Source: Nymphaea colorata (lineage: Eukaryota > Streptophyta > Magnoliopsida > Nymphaeales > Nymphaeaceae). Taken from it: a stretch of DNA of 64,000 nt. How positions within the stretch are numbered: position 1 is the stretch's first letter; the number at the start of each line of letters is the position of its first letter. The notes beneath the pieces were generated by a model that was not told the DNA's origin, made no database searches, and saw only the letters and a list, made by a program, of their open reading frames with translations. The stretch lies in NCBI RefSeq assembly GCF_008831285.2, contig NC_045141.1, positions 9,782,106 to 9,846,105 on the forward strand, given 5' to 3'. This document shows, piece by piece, positions 12,141 through 25,216 of this stretch. The position numbers and the translations under genes are program-made.

Positions 12141-15107
12141 CTTCAAATTCTATAACAATTATGCACTCACCAAGGGTTCAACATCAGGAAAGAAGGCCAA
12201 GAAAAAATTGAAAAAGACATGTACACTCAAAAGAAGAATTGCTGGTGCACAGTGAGACCAAAATTCACAAGGGGATATAAAGATGTGGATGCCTTGCAAA
12301 TGGGGTTTCCAAATGGTTTTTTTTTTAAAAAAGAACTTTCACTACTAATCACAATCACCCACATGTTGAGGTCATATCAAAAGGTACCACACACTTATAC
12401 AACAACCAGAGAATTAATATTATATGTAGGTGAACACTCTAAGGAAGACATACAATTATATTGGATTGAATAGTGAGCATGAAAAGGCACCATTCATATA
12501 ATCTAACTTAACAATAGATTGTTACTAACAGAAGTGTTCAAACCCCTATTTTCTTTATTATTCAAAATATCCTTCTTCCAAAGTTGTCATGGCAAAGTTT
12601 TAAATTGATCGTGTGGAAAGAGCAATCACAATAACAAAGTTTACCTATGCATGTATTCATGAGAGTAAGAAAGCTAAATATATTTGGATAATAATAATGA
12701 ATAGAAATGTTAGCTTTCCGTGCAAAAGTTAATGACAATAGATGATAACATTAGATGTACATAAAACAAAAAATCTGCATCAAACGAAAGAAGTATAGAT
12801 GGATCAACATGCCAAGTGTGGTGACTGGACATTACTTTTGTTTTGGGCATGATATGCTAAAAGTTTTGGCAGCTGGAAGGCCTAAGCAGTGGCAGATGTC
12901 CTTCCCGAGGGAACTAACAAATCCCAATCCATTGGCAAATAAAGAGGCAGCCATATACTTGCTGCTGCACTTATGGTCGACTAAAAGAAGGCTTGATGCC
13001 AATGGGTCCCATGTGTAGCGTGTTGGCAACTATTCTTAAATGATAATGAGGAACCAACAACCTATGGTAGGCTAACCACTAGAATACCAGTAGGAACATA
13101 AGTCAGCTGCTGTCGATGGCTAATGTTCACTAGAGTTCAAAAGGTGTGGCTGCTGCTGTTTGTGGTCAAGAATCACAACGCTAGAAAACCGTGTCTCCTC
13201 CCTTCACAATGTTGTGCAGCAGTTAGCAGCTGCTAAGAGGGGAAGAGTTGGGGTGACCCTTTTTGTGGGTGGTTGCAACCATTCAACTAACTCAATGATG
13301 GCAAGCAGTGGCTAACATGGGGAGCATAGTTATGGCATGTTGTTTCTACTTCATAATGTAAATCAGAATGACAAGAGCCATTCCATGTTGGTTGTACAAT
13401 AGAGGTCCAGCTATGCCACTGCCTGGTCTTTGGCAACAATGAAGGCTACTTTCATAATGTTATTTTGTAACTTTTAATAATGCAGTCATGGCATGTTCTA
13501 GCCAACCTCTTGGCCATTTTTTTTTAGTAGCCACATTCGACACAATAACTAACAAAAACTAAATCTAGTGGTATTGCTCCATCCATTCAGCTGTGTGCAA
13601 ATCAAAGCATGGGTTTTAACCTAGATTTGATTTGAATTGGTTGCCATGCTTTCAAGAAAACTACAAATATGCATGCCTCTACTACTGATTCCTTTAGAGG
13701 TCGTTTGATGACAACAAAATGTGGTAAAAACAAAAAATGTGATCTTTTGATAATGGGCACATTGAATGTTGTCCATAGAATAACACAAACAGGGCATACA
13801 GGGAGACAAGGTGTATATTTCTCCCTTGGTTACCTATGGAACAGACTAACACTGGATGTTTGAGCTCCACCTCCCCATACTATGCTTTCAACTGAAAGTG
13901 TAACCATTGCGGCTTGGTATTTGTAACATGGAGTAACTTTGTCCATTTTAGGTTGATCGAGGACTTGAAGTCTATAAAATGATGCACCAATATGACACCA
14001 AGGGTACCCCTAAAGTTTTAAACAATATCTATAAATTGCGGTTGTATTTTTGTTAAACCCTTTTATGGTACTCCTACTAAATATAGATAAGGCATACTTT
14101 TGCTCAATTTGCTTATTGTCATGCATTTTTTAAAGCCATTTTGGTAAAAACATTGATACTTTATCCCACTAAGGTGAATATAAAGAGAACATTGTTTCTT
14201 CTAAGTTCTAACCTTGTAAGTTTAATTTTTTTCATGTGTCATAACTTTGAATAATTGCTAATTTTTTGGCATTTCCAATTTAATCATTATTATCCTTCAA
14301 TCAAACTAATGGATTTGGGTTTGACCTGATGGGCCACATCATGAAAAATATCATGGTCATGCTTTTTTCTAGTTGATGTCAAACATCATTCCATCTGAAT
14401 GATTGACCATAAAAAACTAAATGATTTTCATCTAATTGATAGGGGATGTTTTGGGAGCTCCCTTTCTTGCATATTCAAGTTCATGGTATTACCATACATA
14501 ACAGAACATGGTTCCCTTGGGACTTGACTATTCAAATCCCTCATTTAGTTGGTCTTTTTCAGACTAGTGTAAGAGGTTGGATCCAAGCTATCGGTTTGTA
14601 TAGAATTTTATATATGGAATTGTTAGTTTAGATTTACACAGTATAGATTTGTCCTTCTTTATCCATGCAAACATGTATAAGATGGTCATTTTCAACTACA
14701 ATGTGCATAAAATAAGAAGTCTATAGTTATGGATGCTCTGTTTCAGGGCAGAACACATTGTGGCATCATCTTTTGAGATGCCAACTTTACACTTTCTGTC
14801 ATCTTTGGGACCATACCTTTAGCAAAGGTACAATCTTTAAAAATAAGTTAGCTGAAATTAGCTACAAGAGCTTTTTTCGAGCTTATTTACAAAGTTATAT
14901 TTATAATGATTTGATGAATATATTTTGTTTGATGTCAAAGTGTTCTTTGATGTTTCTTTTTTTTTTTCTTTCTCTTAATCCCAACAATGGGTGATTTGCA
15001 CTGAAAGGATGTGGACTTGTATGTTGATAGTCCTCGACACCATAAAGCCAATAACACAAGGATCTGATAGAGAAAGAACTTGAGGAATTTGACATATGGA
15101 CTAGAAT
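12141..15107. other. intergenic, no gene seen
   Basis: Small open frames (12219-12473, 12755-13018 and 13669-13863 on plus, among others) have no recognisable domain. A phrase near 13694 (gaggtcgtttgatgacaaca) resembles the start of common plant MITEs, but no matching end was found. Confidence 0.4.
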
Positions 15108-15112
15108 ATGTA

Positions 15113-15277
15113 TGTTAAGATGTGTTTATATTCAGTTTTAGGTTTAAGAGGGTACTTTTGTAATAACTTTTCCTTTAGATGGTTCTCTTGTAACTTCTCT
15201 CTCTCCTCTAGTCTATATAAGGAGGAGTTAGGGCAGATTTCGAGGTTAATAAAAGATTATTCTTTCTAATCTTATCA
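15113..15277 (+). repeat. 5' LTR of the young Copia element
   Basis: 165 bp, starting tgttaaga and ending cttatca (TG...CA). It contains a TATA-like tatataa at 15214-15220 and an aataaa polyadenylation-type signal at 15248-15253. By eye it is identical at every base to the 3' LTR at 18076-18240. Confidence 0.97.
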
Positions 15278-17103
15278 TGGTATCAGAGTCGTCCTCATCC
15301 TCGGCTTATACTTGGCATTTACGTTTTGGACATCTACCGTTTCAGAAACTACTGCATGTTCTTCCTCAGCTGTCTCCTAAGTCTTCTTTTCAATGCGAGT
15401 CTTGTCAGTTGGGCAAACACCATCGGTCATCCTTTCCTCCGCGGCCCAGTCGAAGTAGCCATTCTGTGTTTGAGTTACTTCATTTTGATGTTTGGGGTCC
15501 GAGTCGTACACCTGATCTTCAAGGTCATCGATATTATCTTGTTGCTGTCGATGACCATAGTCGTGTTAGTTGGGTTTTTCTTATGAAGCATAAATCTGAA
15601 GTGGGTCATGTAATCAAAAATTTTATCAATGAAATTCTGACTCAGTTTGATACTTGTGTCAAAATTGTGCGCTCTGACAATGCTCTTGAGTTCTGTGCTT
15701 CCTCTTTGGAACAATTTTTTAGGGATAAGGGTATCATCCACCAAACTTCTTGTGCCTATACCTCCCAACAAAATGGGGTTGCTGAACGGAAACACCGTCA
15801 TATTCTTGATGTTGCCAGAACCATTATCATACATAGCCATGTTCCCCATTCTTACTGGGGAGATGCTGTTCTCACAGCATGCTATCTTATTAATCGTATG
15901 CCGTCATCTGTGTTGGGAGACCTTATTCCTAACTCTGTCCTCTTTCCTGACAGAGACTTGTTTTCTGTTCCACCTCGTGTTTTTGGATGTGTTGCCTTTG
16001 TTCAGTTGCTTGGTCCTGGGCGAGATAAGTTGTCTCCTCGGGCCATCAAAACGATCTTTGTTGGTTATTCCCGCACTCAAAAGGGATATCGATGTTATGA
16101 TCCTTCTACTCGTCGGTATTATGTGAGTGCTGATGTTACATTTTTTGAATCAACCTCTTTCTTCTCCCCAAATGGAACTCAATTAAGGGCGCCTGAATTA
16201 AATGATGAAGTCCAATTTCCTCTACCTCTCATGAGTTGTCCAAACCCAGTTGATCCACGTTTTGGGGTTGTCTACCAACGTCGTACTAAACCTGTTGTGC
16301 CTGTTCAATGTGCACCTGTGCCTTCACCCAGCACGCCCAAGGTAATTCCTGACACAAACTCAACTGACAATTGTTTATGTAATGCTGACATAGGAGAATG
16401 TCACGAGCATGTTCATGCTCCTAATGAACTTGATATGCCCATTGCTCAAAGGAAAGGCAAACGCAGTTGCACTTTGCATCCTATCTCTGGTCATTTATCC
16501 ATGGCTAGACTCACCCCTATGTACCGACAGTTTGTCAAGGGGCTGTCGGCTATTGCTCTTCCACAGAATCCCATGGATGCTCTCTCTGATCCCAAATGGG
16601 CAGCAGCTATGCAAGAAGAGATGGATGCTCTTCAGTCTAGAGGCACCTGGACACTTGTTACTCCTTCAGCTGATGCAGCCATTGTTGGTTGCCGATGGGT
16701 CTTTACTATCAAATACAGAGCAGATGGCAGTATTGACAGATATAAGGCTCGTCTGGTTGCAAAAGGCTATACCCAAACTTATGGGGTTGATTATTATGAT
16801 ACCTTCTCTCCTGTGGCACGACATGCTTCTTTACGGATTCTCCTTGCTGTGGCTGTCAGCAAGAATTGGTCCCTCTCACAGCTTGATGTCAAAAATGCCT
16901 TTCTCTATGGTGACTTACATGAAGAAGTGTATATGCAGCAACCACCAGGGTTTGTTGCTGAGGGGGAGTGTCAGAAAGTGTGCAGATTGCGAAAGGCGAT
17001 TTATGGTCTGAAACAGAGTCCTCGAGCTTGGTTTCAGAAATTGTCAGACGTTCTTCGGCCGACCATTCCCTCTTTGTCAAGAAGACTTCTACAGGTACGG
17101 TGA
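15277..17103 (+). pseudogene. Copia pol, first part: pre-integrase, integrase, N-terminal reverse transcriptase
   Basis: A 608-codon frame. Residues 14, 19, 40 and 43 give the H-H-C-C zinc site of the integrase (WHLRFGH ... CESC). The integrase catalytic triad is visible as D71, D134 and E170, with the canonical 35 residues between the last two. The C-terminal third enters the reverse transcriptase ([20 protein letters not shown], then [17 protein letters not shown]). The frame then runs off register after [10 protein letters not shown] and ends in a non-homologous tail. The start codon lies across the LTR/primer-site junction, so the first residues are encoded by the primer site. Gag and protease are absent upstream. 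The protein would act in a virus-like particle to integrate element cDNA. It counts as a pseudogene because pol is broken, though all integrase catalytic residues remain. Confidence 0.93.
15278..15289 (+). promoter_or_regulatory. primer-binding site (initiator Met-tRNA type)
   Basis: tggtatcagagt directly follows the LTR. It matches the tggtatcagagc site complementary to plant initiator methionine tRNA that primes minus-strand synthesis in most plant Copia elements. The last LTR base plus the first two bases of this site form an ATG that opens the pol reading frame. Confidence 0.93.
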
Positions 17104-18068
17104 TAGTTCTTGTCTATGTTGATGATATCATTGTTACAGGGGATGATGATCAGGGGATTTCCAACATCAAGGATGTCCTTGGACAACACTTTGTCACCAA
17201 GGACCTTGGTGAACTACGTTATTTCCTTGGTATTGAGTTTGCCAGAAATCAAAAGGGCCTTATCATGTGCCAGAGGAAATACGTTACTGATGTTTTGCAA
17301 GAGACAGGGATGCTGGGGTGTCGGCCTGCCTCCACGCCTATGGATATCAATACCCGCTTGTATGATGATGATACTGAAGATGTTGATGCGAGACAGTATA
17401 GAGGGATTGTTGGGAAGCTGCTATACATCACTGTTACTCGACCTGACATTGCCTATGCTGTTAGCAGAGTGAGTCAATTTATGGATAAGCCCAAGAAAGT
17501 TCATTGGGATGCTGCTATGATGATTCTTAGGTATCTAAAGAATTCACCAGGAACGGGACTCTTCTTTCAGAATGGTACCTCACTCACTATATCTGTGTAT
17601 GTTGATACCGACTATGCAGGATGCCCCTCGGACAGAAAATCCACTACTGGATTTTGTGTGTTTATTGGATCCAACTTGGTTACATGGAAGAGTAAGAAGC
17701 AAACTGTGGTTGCCAGATCAAGTGCAGAATCTGAGTATAGAGCTATGGCTCAGGGTACTGCTGAAGTTATGTGGGTTAGATCCCTGATGTTGGATCTTAC
17801 TGTCGAAGTGCCTCTTCCTATGCAACTGTTATGTGATAACAAAGCTGCACTGTTTATTGCTAATAATCTGGCTTTTCATGAAAGAACCAAGCATGTTGAA
17901 GTAGATTGTCACTATACTAGAGACATGATTCAAAAAGGGTTTGTAAGTACCTCACACATTTCAACTACAGGGCAAACGGCTGATATCTTTACTAAGGCTC
18001 TTGCAAGGGGACCATTCCAAAGCTGCTGTTTCAAGTTGAGCCTATTTGACATATACGCTCCAACTTGA
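17055..18068 (+). pseudogene. Copia pol, second part: reverse transcriptase palm and RNase H
   Basis: The open frame extends back to 16968, but homology starts near 17055 ([11 protein letters not shown]). The first part loses homology at about 17045, so a small out-of-frame deletion (roughly 20-25 bp, inferred from normal family spacing) separates the two. The catalytic YVDDIIVTG is intact, followed by GELRYFLGIEF and QRKYVTDVL. The RNase H has YVDTDYAG, SSAESEYRAMA and CDNKAA, and ends ADIFTKAL then ADIYAPT-like DIYAPT. The stop at 18066-18068 is eight bases from the LTR. Codons look little decayed apart from the one break. Confidence 0.93.
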
Positions 18069-18075
18069 GGGGGAG
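18067..18075 (+). promoter_or_regulatory. polypurine tract
   Basis: gagggggag directly precedes the 3' LTR, the normal site of plus-strand cDNA priming in Copia elements. It overlaps the last two bases of the pol stop codon. Confidence 0.93.
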
Positions 18076-18240
18076 TGTTAAGATGTGTTTATATTCAGTT
18101 TTAGGTTTAAGAGGGTACTTTTGTAATAACTTTTCCTTTAGATGGTTCTCTTGTAACTTCTCTCTCTCCTCTAGTCTATATAAGGAGGAGTTAGGGCAGA
18201 TTTCGAGGTTAATAAAAGATTATTCTTTCTAATCTTATCA
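18076..18240 (+). repeat. 3' LTR of the young Copia element
   Basis: 165 bp, identical by eye to the 5' LTR and followed by the target duplication atgta at 18241-18245. Confidence 0.97.
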
Positions 18241-18245
18241 ATGTA

Positions 18246-19015
18246 AGGTATCCTAACATGAATTTTTTATTAACATTTTTCATATTACATAAAAGTCAAT
18301 TTATAAATGTGGGACATTTTACTTTTTATCTGTATAAACCTTTCGCTAATGTAAGATGTTCTAAAGTTTGTTTGAGTAAAGAGAAAAATAATATAAAATG
18401 AGTCTCATATTTACGATTCTTTCTAAAGGGGCATATTTTTTGCTCACAGCCCCTTAATAGGCGTAGCTTTGTCCATTACAACATTTAACCAAATTCTTTA
18501 ACTGCTGATATTTTGTGCCCTTTGGAAGCATTTCTTCCTACTACAATTATATGCCTTATCATGGTGGAAGTGTTGTATTGAAAACTTCTCTCTTCTTTCA
18601 GCCTATCTATTTATGTCTTACTCAAGCATCAAAATTGTGTATGCCTATGTTTACAATTTTTTTTGCAAATTTGGAATAGAGGCATTCATTATTGAATCAG
18701 TTTGGAGTCACTTGTTTGATTGAAAGAAGAATTGACTTGGTTTGTTTGGGGTGTTTTAAGGCAAGGCCATGTAAATGAACTGAAGCAACTTGCAGAAGAC
18801 TGGAATTTGATGTGATTTCTAATGTTTCCAATATAAGAGGTCATCTTGGAATATACATATTTGAAGGTAAGTAAAGTGTGAAATACATCCACAAGCTTGT
18901 CATCATAAATTCTAACTGAAGAAGGGATAAGATGCTAGAGCAAAGTAAATGGACTGTCATGATCCCCAAAGCAATGTGATCAAAGTGGGTGTGATTTTTT
19001 TAGCATCCTTGTAGG
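18246..19015. other. intergenic, no gene seen
   Basis: AT-rich sequence between the young Copia and the older plus-strand Copia. It probably includes unrecognisable 5' parts of the latter. Confidence 0.45.
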
Positions 19016-19911
19016 AATTATGTCAACTCAATGTTTGTCTTCCAACATGGTGATTTTAGTGAACAAAATAATACAAAATTACCATTTGGAGTCGATCGCA
19101 AGGAGGAACATCTCGTTTTGTTAAAGAAATCATTATATGGCTCAATCATCAAGGAACTGGTTTAGCAAACTGGCCCAAGCACTACACACTACAGGCTTCA
19201 AAGCCAATTATACTTTGTTTATTTATAGTACAAACTCAACTATCACAATTGTGATATTATAAGTTGACAACATTATTATTATAGATAATCATGGTCCACA
19301 TATGGCAGCTGTTAAGCAATTTTTGGTGACTCAATTTCATATAAAAAATTTGGGATGCTTAAAAAAATTAGAATAGAAGTAGCAAGTACACTGTGAAAAA
19401 TACTTTTAAGTCAAAGAAAGTATATATCAGTCCTACTTACAGATGCAAGATTTCTTTGAGGTAGCCCATGTGAATTTCCAATGGATTAAAAATTCACTTG
19501 GCTACAGACAACAACAAACCTCTCAATAATCCCTCAAAAATTTGGAGATTAGTAGGGCACCCAATATACTTAACTGTCACTTGCCTTGACATTGTATATT
19601 TTGTGAATTTTTTGAGCCAATTCATGCAAACACCATGAAAATCTTATCACATGCTGAAAGCCATGACAGGGTCTATCATCGCAAAACAAAATTCAACTTC
19701 GAGCATATTTTGATTCAGGTCTGGCAAGTTGCCCAATGATGTGATGATCTACCTTTAGTTTACTTTATTATGATTGGAGAAAATTATATTTCATTGAAAA
19801 CTGAAAAACAAAATACAATGACAATCATTTGTAGAAGCAGAATATAGGTGTGCAACATCCATTAAATGGGAGCTCATAAGGCTAAAGTCTTTATTAAAAG
19901 AGCTTGGATTT
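19016..19911 (+). pseudogene. old Copia pol (plus strand), left half
   Basis: Frames interrupted by stops and shifts give reverse transcriptase and RNase H in order: QLNVCL- and GDF-like blocks near 19030, then KKSLYG, NWFSKLAQALHTTGFKANYT, VDNIIII at the catalytic loop (the second aspartate reads as asparagine), and LGCLK. Next come TRPDI-like traces near 19560 and TKKQN-T-like plus EAEY blocks near 19800-19850. It ends in ELIRLKSLLKELGF at 19911. The reading frame resumes exactly at 34997 on the other side of a 15.1-kb insertion. Long dead. Confidence 0.85.
19907..19911 (+). repeat. left target-site duplication of the minus-strand Copia
   Basis: gattt here pairs with gcttt at 34992-34996 (4 of 5 bases). 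Removing the intervening DNA and one copy restores an open frame across the host RNase H. Confidence 0.8.
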
Positions 19912-20007
19912 TGAAAGAATATAGTCTAACTGAAGCAATAGAGAAGAGCAAAATTAGACAGTCATTTATGCGGTTTGGCAAACACACTGCCTACATCCAC
20001 AAAGGAG
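19912..20007 (-). repeat. 3' LTR remnant (R/U5 part)
   Basis: About 95 bp that align with the inner part of the 5' LTR at 34706-34800. Shared blocks include atagag, aaaattagacagtcat and ctgcctacatcc. Beyond this point the sequence follows the array unit and no longer the 5' LTR. The R/U5 motif (on minus: ggatgtaggcag followed by a gccaaacc-like block) resembles that of many plant Copia LTRs. Confidence 0.75.
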
Positions 20008-20405
20008 AACTATGATAAGATTTAGTTTACAAATTATGAACCATGGACTCAAGTTTAGAAACAAATCGGAACCAAGTTAAGTTCGACTAAAGATTTTCGA
20101 ACGGTAAATTTTGAATGCCTTCTCATTTCACTATCGTTACTGATTGTTATCTTGGTGCAGACACACCATACTTGGCAATTTTTTACTGAAATTCAGATTC
20201 CTAATTTGATTGAAGTTCTGTCCATGATAGTTGTTCCTAATTTCATTTTGTTTATCTTCTCACTCGTATCGAACATTTTTAATTATAAATATAGTTACCT
20301 TTTTGAACACCCACCAGTTGAGTTCTCAATCTCTCATTTGATCTACCTTCCACTACATGGTTCTCATTCTCTCGCATTGTCTTTGCAAAAGACATTGATG
20401 ATCAC

Positions 20406-20592
20406 TAGGGGTAAAGCCAATAATTTTTCCAAAGGGGGACCAAATTATAGTTTCAAAATTTTAACAAGGGCCAAAATATAATTTTTTAAAATTTTTATAT
20501 AGGACAAATATAGATCTTTTTAAAACATACATGTAAATTAAAAAAAATTTGAGGAGGGGGTGGGGGGAGAAGGGGCCAAGGCTCCGCCCATA
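20406..20592. mobile_element. MITE-like element, copy B, inside array unit 1
   Basis: 187 bp starting taggggtaaagcc and ending ggctccgcccata, with a G-rich tract near the right end. It is flanked by atgatcac (20398-20405) and atgatcat (20593-20600), an 8-bp duplication with one mismatch as expected for hAT-type insertion. Other array units have the uninterrupted site, which confirms the boundaries. It is the reverse-orientation relative of 7852-8038. Confidence 0.85.
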
Positions 20593-23500
20593 ATGATCAT
20601 GGCAGTGATGACCTCTAGACATCTTTGTCTGGTTGATATTCACAACCTCAATGTTCTTGTAGATGCTACTATCACATTCTCGAGCAGCCGCAGCAGTGAA
20701 AGAACATGAACAAACAGTAGTAAAAGGATGTGAAGGAGAAGAACCAGTAATGATAGAAGAAGGCAAAGAAGAATAATAAGAAAAAGGAGAAAAGGCCACC
20801 TCACCTATGCTTGTAGGGAGTTGCAACATAGAGTTCCTGAGAGATGGCTGTTGGAGCTGGTGTCTGAGCATGGATGAATGGTGTTGTTCCTATGCCTAAA
20901 GAGGTTGACTCCAAGTGATGCCAACTATATCCACAACTGCCTCACCATTCCGAGGAAGGTCATACACGATGTCTTCTTCCATCATATGAATGAGGAAGAA
21001 TAGTATGATGTCGGGAAGATGAGTTAAATGGTTGGACGAGGAGGTTTCGCCAATGGCTCTGCCTACATCCACAAAGGAGGACTATGATGAGATTTAAGTT
21101 ACAAATTATGAATTATAAATTTAAGATTCAAAACAAATTGGAAACGATTTAGGTTAGACCAAGGATTTTTCAAATGGTAAATTTTGAATTGTCTCTCTTT
21201 TCTCTCTTGCTATTGGTCATTATCTTGGTGAGGACATGCCATACTTAGCAACTTTCCCACTAAAATTGACCTTCTTAATTCAATTGGAGTTTTGTACAAG
21301 ATAGTTGTTCTTTTTTCCAAATGCATCATTTCATTTATCATCTCTCTCATATTGTTCATTTTTAGAAAGTTTAAAACATAAAATATAGTTGCCTTCTTCA
21401 ACACCCGCCAGTTGAGTTTTCAATTTCTCATTTGATCTGTCTTCCACCATGTAGTTCTCATTCTCTTTACAGAAGCCATTAACGATATGGCAGTTATAGC
21501 CTCCCAATTTCTTCTTTTGATTGATCTTCACAACCTCAACATTCTTACAGATGTCACTATCAACATGCTCAACTAGCAACAGTAAAAGAATGTGAACCAA
21601 CAATAACAAATGGATGTGAAAGAGAAGAACCAGCAGCAGTAGAAGAAGGTGAAGTAGAATAACAAGAAGAAGAAGCAAATGCCATTGACCCACACCTCCT
21701 ACGATGCTGCAACAGAGAGCTCTGGAGAGATAGCTGCAAGAGGTGATGGCCAAGCACAAATGAATGGGTCTACCAGTGTTCTTATGTCTAAATATGTAGA
21801 TTCAAAGTGACAGCAACCAAAACCACAACCATCTTGCCATTTCAAGGAATGTGAAACATGACGTCTTCTTCCCTCTTATGAATAAGAAAAAACAGAAAAA
21901 GGTCTATAAGGCAGGTGGAAGGGTAGGGGGAGGAGGTTAGATTCGGCAATGGCACTACTTATGTCCACAATGCATGGTTATGATGAGATTTAAGTTACAA
22001 ATTATGAATAATATATTTAAACTTGAAAACAAATCAGAATCTATTTAAGTTAGACCAAGGATTTTCGAACACTCTTTTTTCTCTCTCATTATTGATCGTT
22101 ATCTTGGTGAGAACATGCCATACTTGGCAATTTTTCTACTAGAATTCACCTTCCTAATTTGATCGAAGTTCTATTTAAAGTAGTTGCTCTTTCTTCCAAA
22201 TACGTCATTTCATTAATCTTCTCCCTCATATCAAACATTTTTAAAAAGTTATTAACTTTAAAAATGTTTGCCTTCTTGAATATCCACCAGTTAAATTTCA
22301 ATCTCACTTGATCTGTCTTCCACTAGGTGGTTTTCATTCACCCACATTCTCCTTGCAGAAGCTATTAATGAGTATGGAAGTGATGGCCTTCCAACCTTTT
22401 CCTTTGGTTGATCTTCACAACTTGAACATTCTTGCAAATGCAATAGTAGCAAAAGAACATGAACCAGCAGTAAGAAAAGGATATGAAGAAAAAGAACCAG
22501 CCACTTCAAAAGAAGGTGACAAAGATTAACAAGAAAGATAAAAGGTCATCCCCACCTGTACCTCCTAGGGAGCTGCAGTAGCAGAGAGTTCCTGAGAGGT
22601 GGCTATTGGAGCAGGTGGCTGATCATGGAAGAAGGATCCTGCCGGTGTTGTTGTTTTCATAGAGGTTAACTACAATCGATACCAACCGCAACCACAATTG
22701 TCTCAGCATTCTGAGGAAGGTCATACATGTCTTCTTCCCTCTTATGAATGAGTAATAATGAAAGGAGGTTGGGTTCGACAATGATACTGCCTACATCCAC
22801 AAAGAGAATTAAATTTAAATTACAAATTATAAATCTGGCTTTAAGATTTGAAACAAAATGAAACAGATTTAATTTAGACCAAGGATTTTCGAACTGAAAA
22901 TTTTGACACCCTCTATTTTCTCTGTCCTTACTGATTGTTATTTTGATGGAGACACACCATACCTGGCAAGTTTTCCATTGAAATTCACCTTTCTTATTTG
23001 ATTGAAGTTTGTTATGAGATAGTTGTTTTTTCTTCCAAATGCATCATTTCATTTATCATCTCTCCCGTATAGATCGTTTTTAGAAAGTTTTTAATTAACT
23101 ACAAATATACTTGCCTTCTAGAACGCTCACCAATTGAGTTTTCAATCTCTCATTTGATCTTTTTTGCAGAAGGTGGTTCTCATTATTCCATGGTCTCTTT
23201 GCAGAAGCCATTAATGATTATGGCAGTGTTGTCCTCTCAACCTCTTCCTCTAGTTGATCTTCAAAACCTCAACATTCTTGCAGATGCTACTATCACTACT
23301 CTCGACCGGCAGCAACAAAAGAATGTGAACTAGCAGTAGTAAAAGGACATGATGGAGAAGAACCAAAAATAGTAGAGGAAGGTGAAGAAGAAATAACCAA
23401 AAGGAGAAAAGACCATCTTACTTGCACGTCCTAGGGAGCAGCAGCAAAGAGCTCCTAAGAGATAGCTGATGGAGGTGGTGGATGAGCACACATGAATAGG

Positions 23501-25216
23501 GCTGCAGATGTCCATATGCTTGAAAAGGTTGACTCCAAAACATGATAACCACATCCACAGCCGTGTTGCCATTCTGAGGAAGGTCATACATGATGTCTTC
23601 TTCCCTTTTATGAATAAGGAAGAAGAAAATGAGGTTTGTAAGATGGGCGGAAGGGTAGGATGAGGAGGGTTCAGTAATGACACTACCTAAATCCACAAAG
23701 GAGTACTATGATCTTATTTAAGTTACAAATTATGAATCATGGATTTAAACTTGGAAACAAATAAGAAGTGATTTAAGTTAAACCCAAGATCTTCAAATGA
23801 TAAATTTTGTTACTAACCATTATCTTCGTGAGAGCGCACCATACTTGGCAAGTATTCTGCTAGAATTTACCTTCCTAATTCGATTGAACTTCTATATGAT
23901 ATAGTTGTTCTATCGTCCAAATGCATCATTTCATTTATCCTTTCGCTCGTATTGATCATGTTTAGAAAGTTTTTAACTATAAATATAGTTGCCTTATTTA
24001 ACACCCACCAGTTGAATCCTCAGTATCTCATTTGATCTAACTGGTGATTCTCATTCTCCCTTATTTTCTTTGTAGAAGCTATTAACGATCATGACAGCGA
24101 TGGCATCTTGACCTCTTTCTCTGGTTGATCTTCACAACCTCAATATTCTTGCACACTACTATCACCATGCTACTTGCATCAGCAATAATGAAAGGACGTG
24201 AAGGAGAAAGACCAGCAGCAATAGAAGAAGATGAAGAAGAATAACAATAAGAAGGAGAAAAGGCCGTCTCTACCTTCCCCTCATAGGGAGCATCTGCAAA
24301 GAGCTCCCGAGAAATGGCTGGAGGAACTAGTGGCTAGGCATGGATGAATGGGGCTGTCGGTGTTCCTGTGTCTGAAGGGGCTGACTCCAAGTGATACCAA
24401 CCACAATCACAATCACATCGCCATTCTGAGGAAGGTTTTATGATGTCTTTTGCCCTAAGACTGGTGGAAGGGTTGGAGGAGGAGGGTTTGACAGTGGCAC
24501 TACGTACATCCACAAAGGAAAACTATGATGTGATTTAAGTTACAATTATGAACCATGGAGTTAAGATTGGAAACGAATCAGAACCATTTAAATTCGACCA
24601 AGAATTTTCGAACTACAAATTTTAGAACACCCTTTCTTTTCTCTCTTGTTACTGATCGTTGTCTTGGTAAGCATGCACAATACTTGGCAATTTTCCCACT
24701 AGAATTCACCTTTCTAATTCGATTGAAGTTCTATATGAAGTATTTGTTCTTTCTTCCAAATGCATCATTTCATTTTTCGTCTATCTCATATCCATTGTTT
24801 CTAGAATATTTTTAACTATAAATATAGTTGCCTTCTTGAACACCCAGCAGTTAAGTTATCAATCTCTCATTTAATCTCCCTTCCTTCAGGTGGCTGTCAT
24901 TCTCCCACATTCTCTTTGCATAAGCCATTAACATTCATGGTAGTGATGGCCTCCTAACTTTTCCCTCTGGTTGATCTTCACAACCTGAACATTCTTGTGG
25001 ACACTACTATCACATTGCTCGACCAACAACAGAAAACAGAGCATGCACCAATAACAATAAAAGGACATGAAAGTGAAGAACCAACAGCGATTGAAGAAGG
25101 TGAAGAAGAATTTGAAGAAGGAGCAATGTCTGTCTCCACCTTCTAGGAAGCAGGATCTGACAGCTCCTGAGAGATGGCTGCCAAAGCTAGTATGAAGGAA
25201 TGGGGCTGCTGACTGG

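Larger units (their letters stand above)
15108..18245 (+). mobile_element. young gag-less Ty1/copia element with target duplications
   Basis: A structurally complete insertion. It has a 5-bp target duplication atgta (15108-15112 and 18241-18245), two identical 165-bp LTRs, a primer-binding site, integrase, reverse transcriptase and RNase H coding sequence, and a polypurine tract. There is no gag and no protease: the sequence passes from the primer-binding site almost directly into the pre-integrase zinc region. The pol frame is also broken near 17050. The element is therefore non-autonomous, and its identical LTRs suggest a recent insertion using proteins from another copy. Confidence 0.95.

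Noticed and set aside
13694-13830. Possible MITE starting gaggtcgtttgatgacaaca
   Set aside because: No inverted copy of the terminus or target duplication was found nearby.
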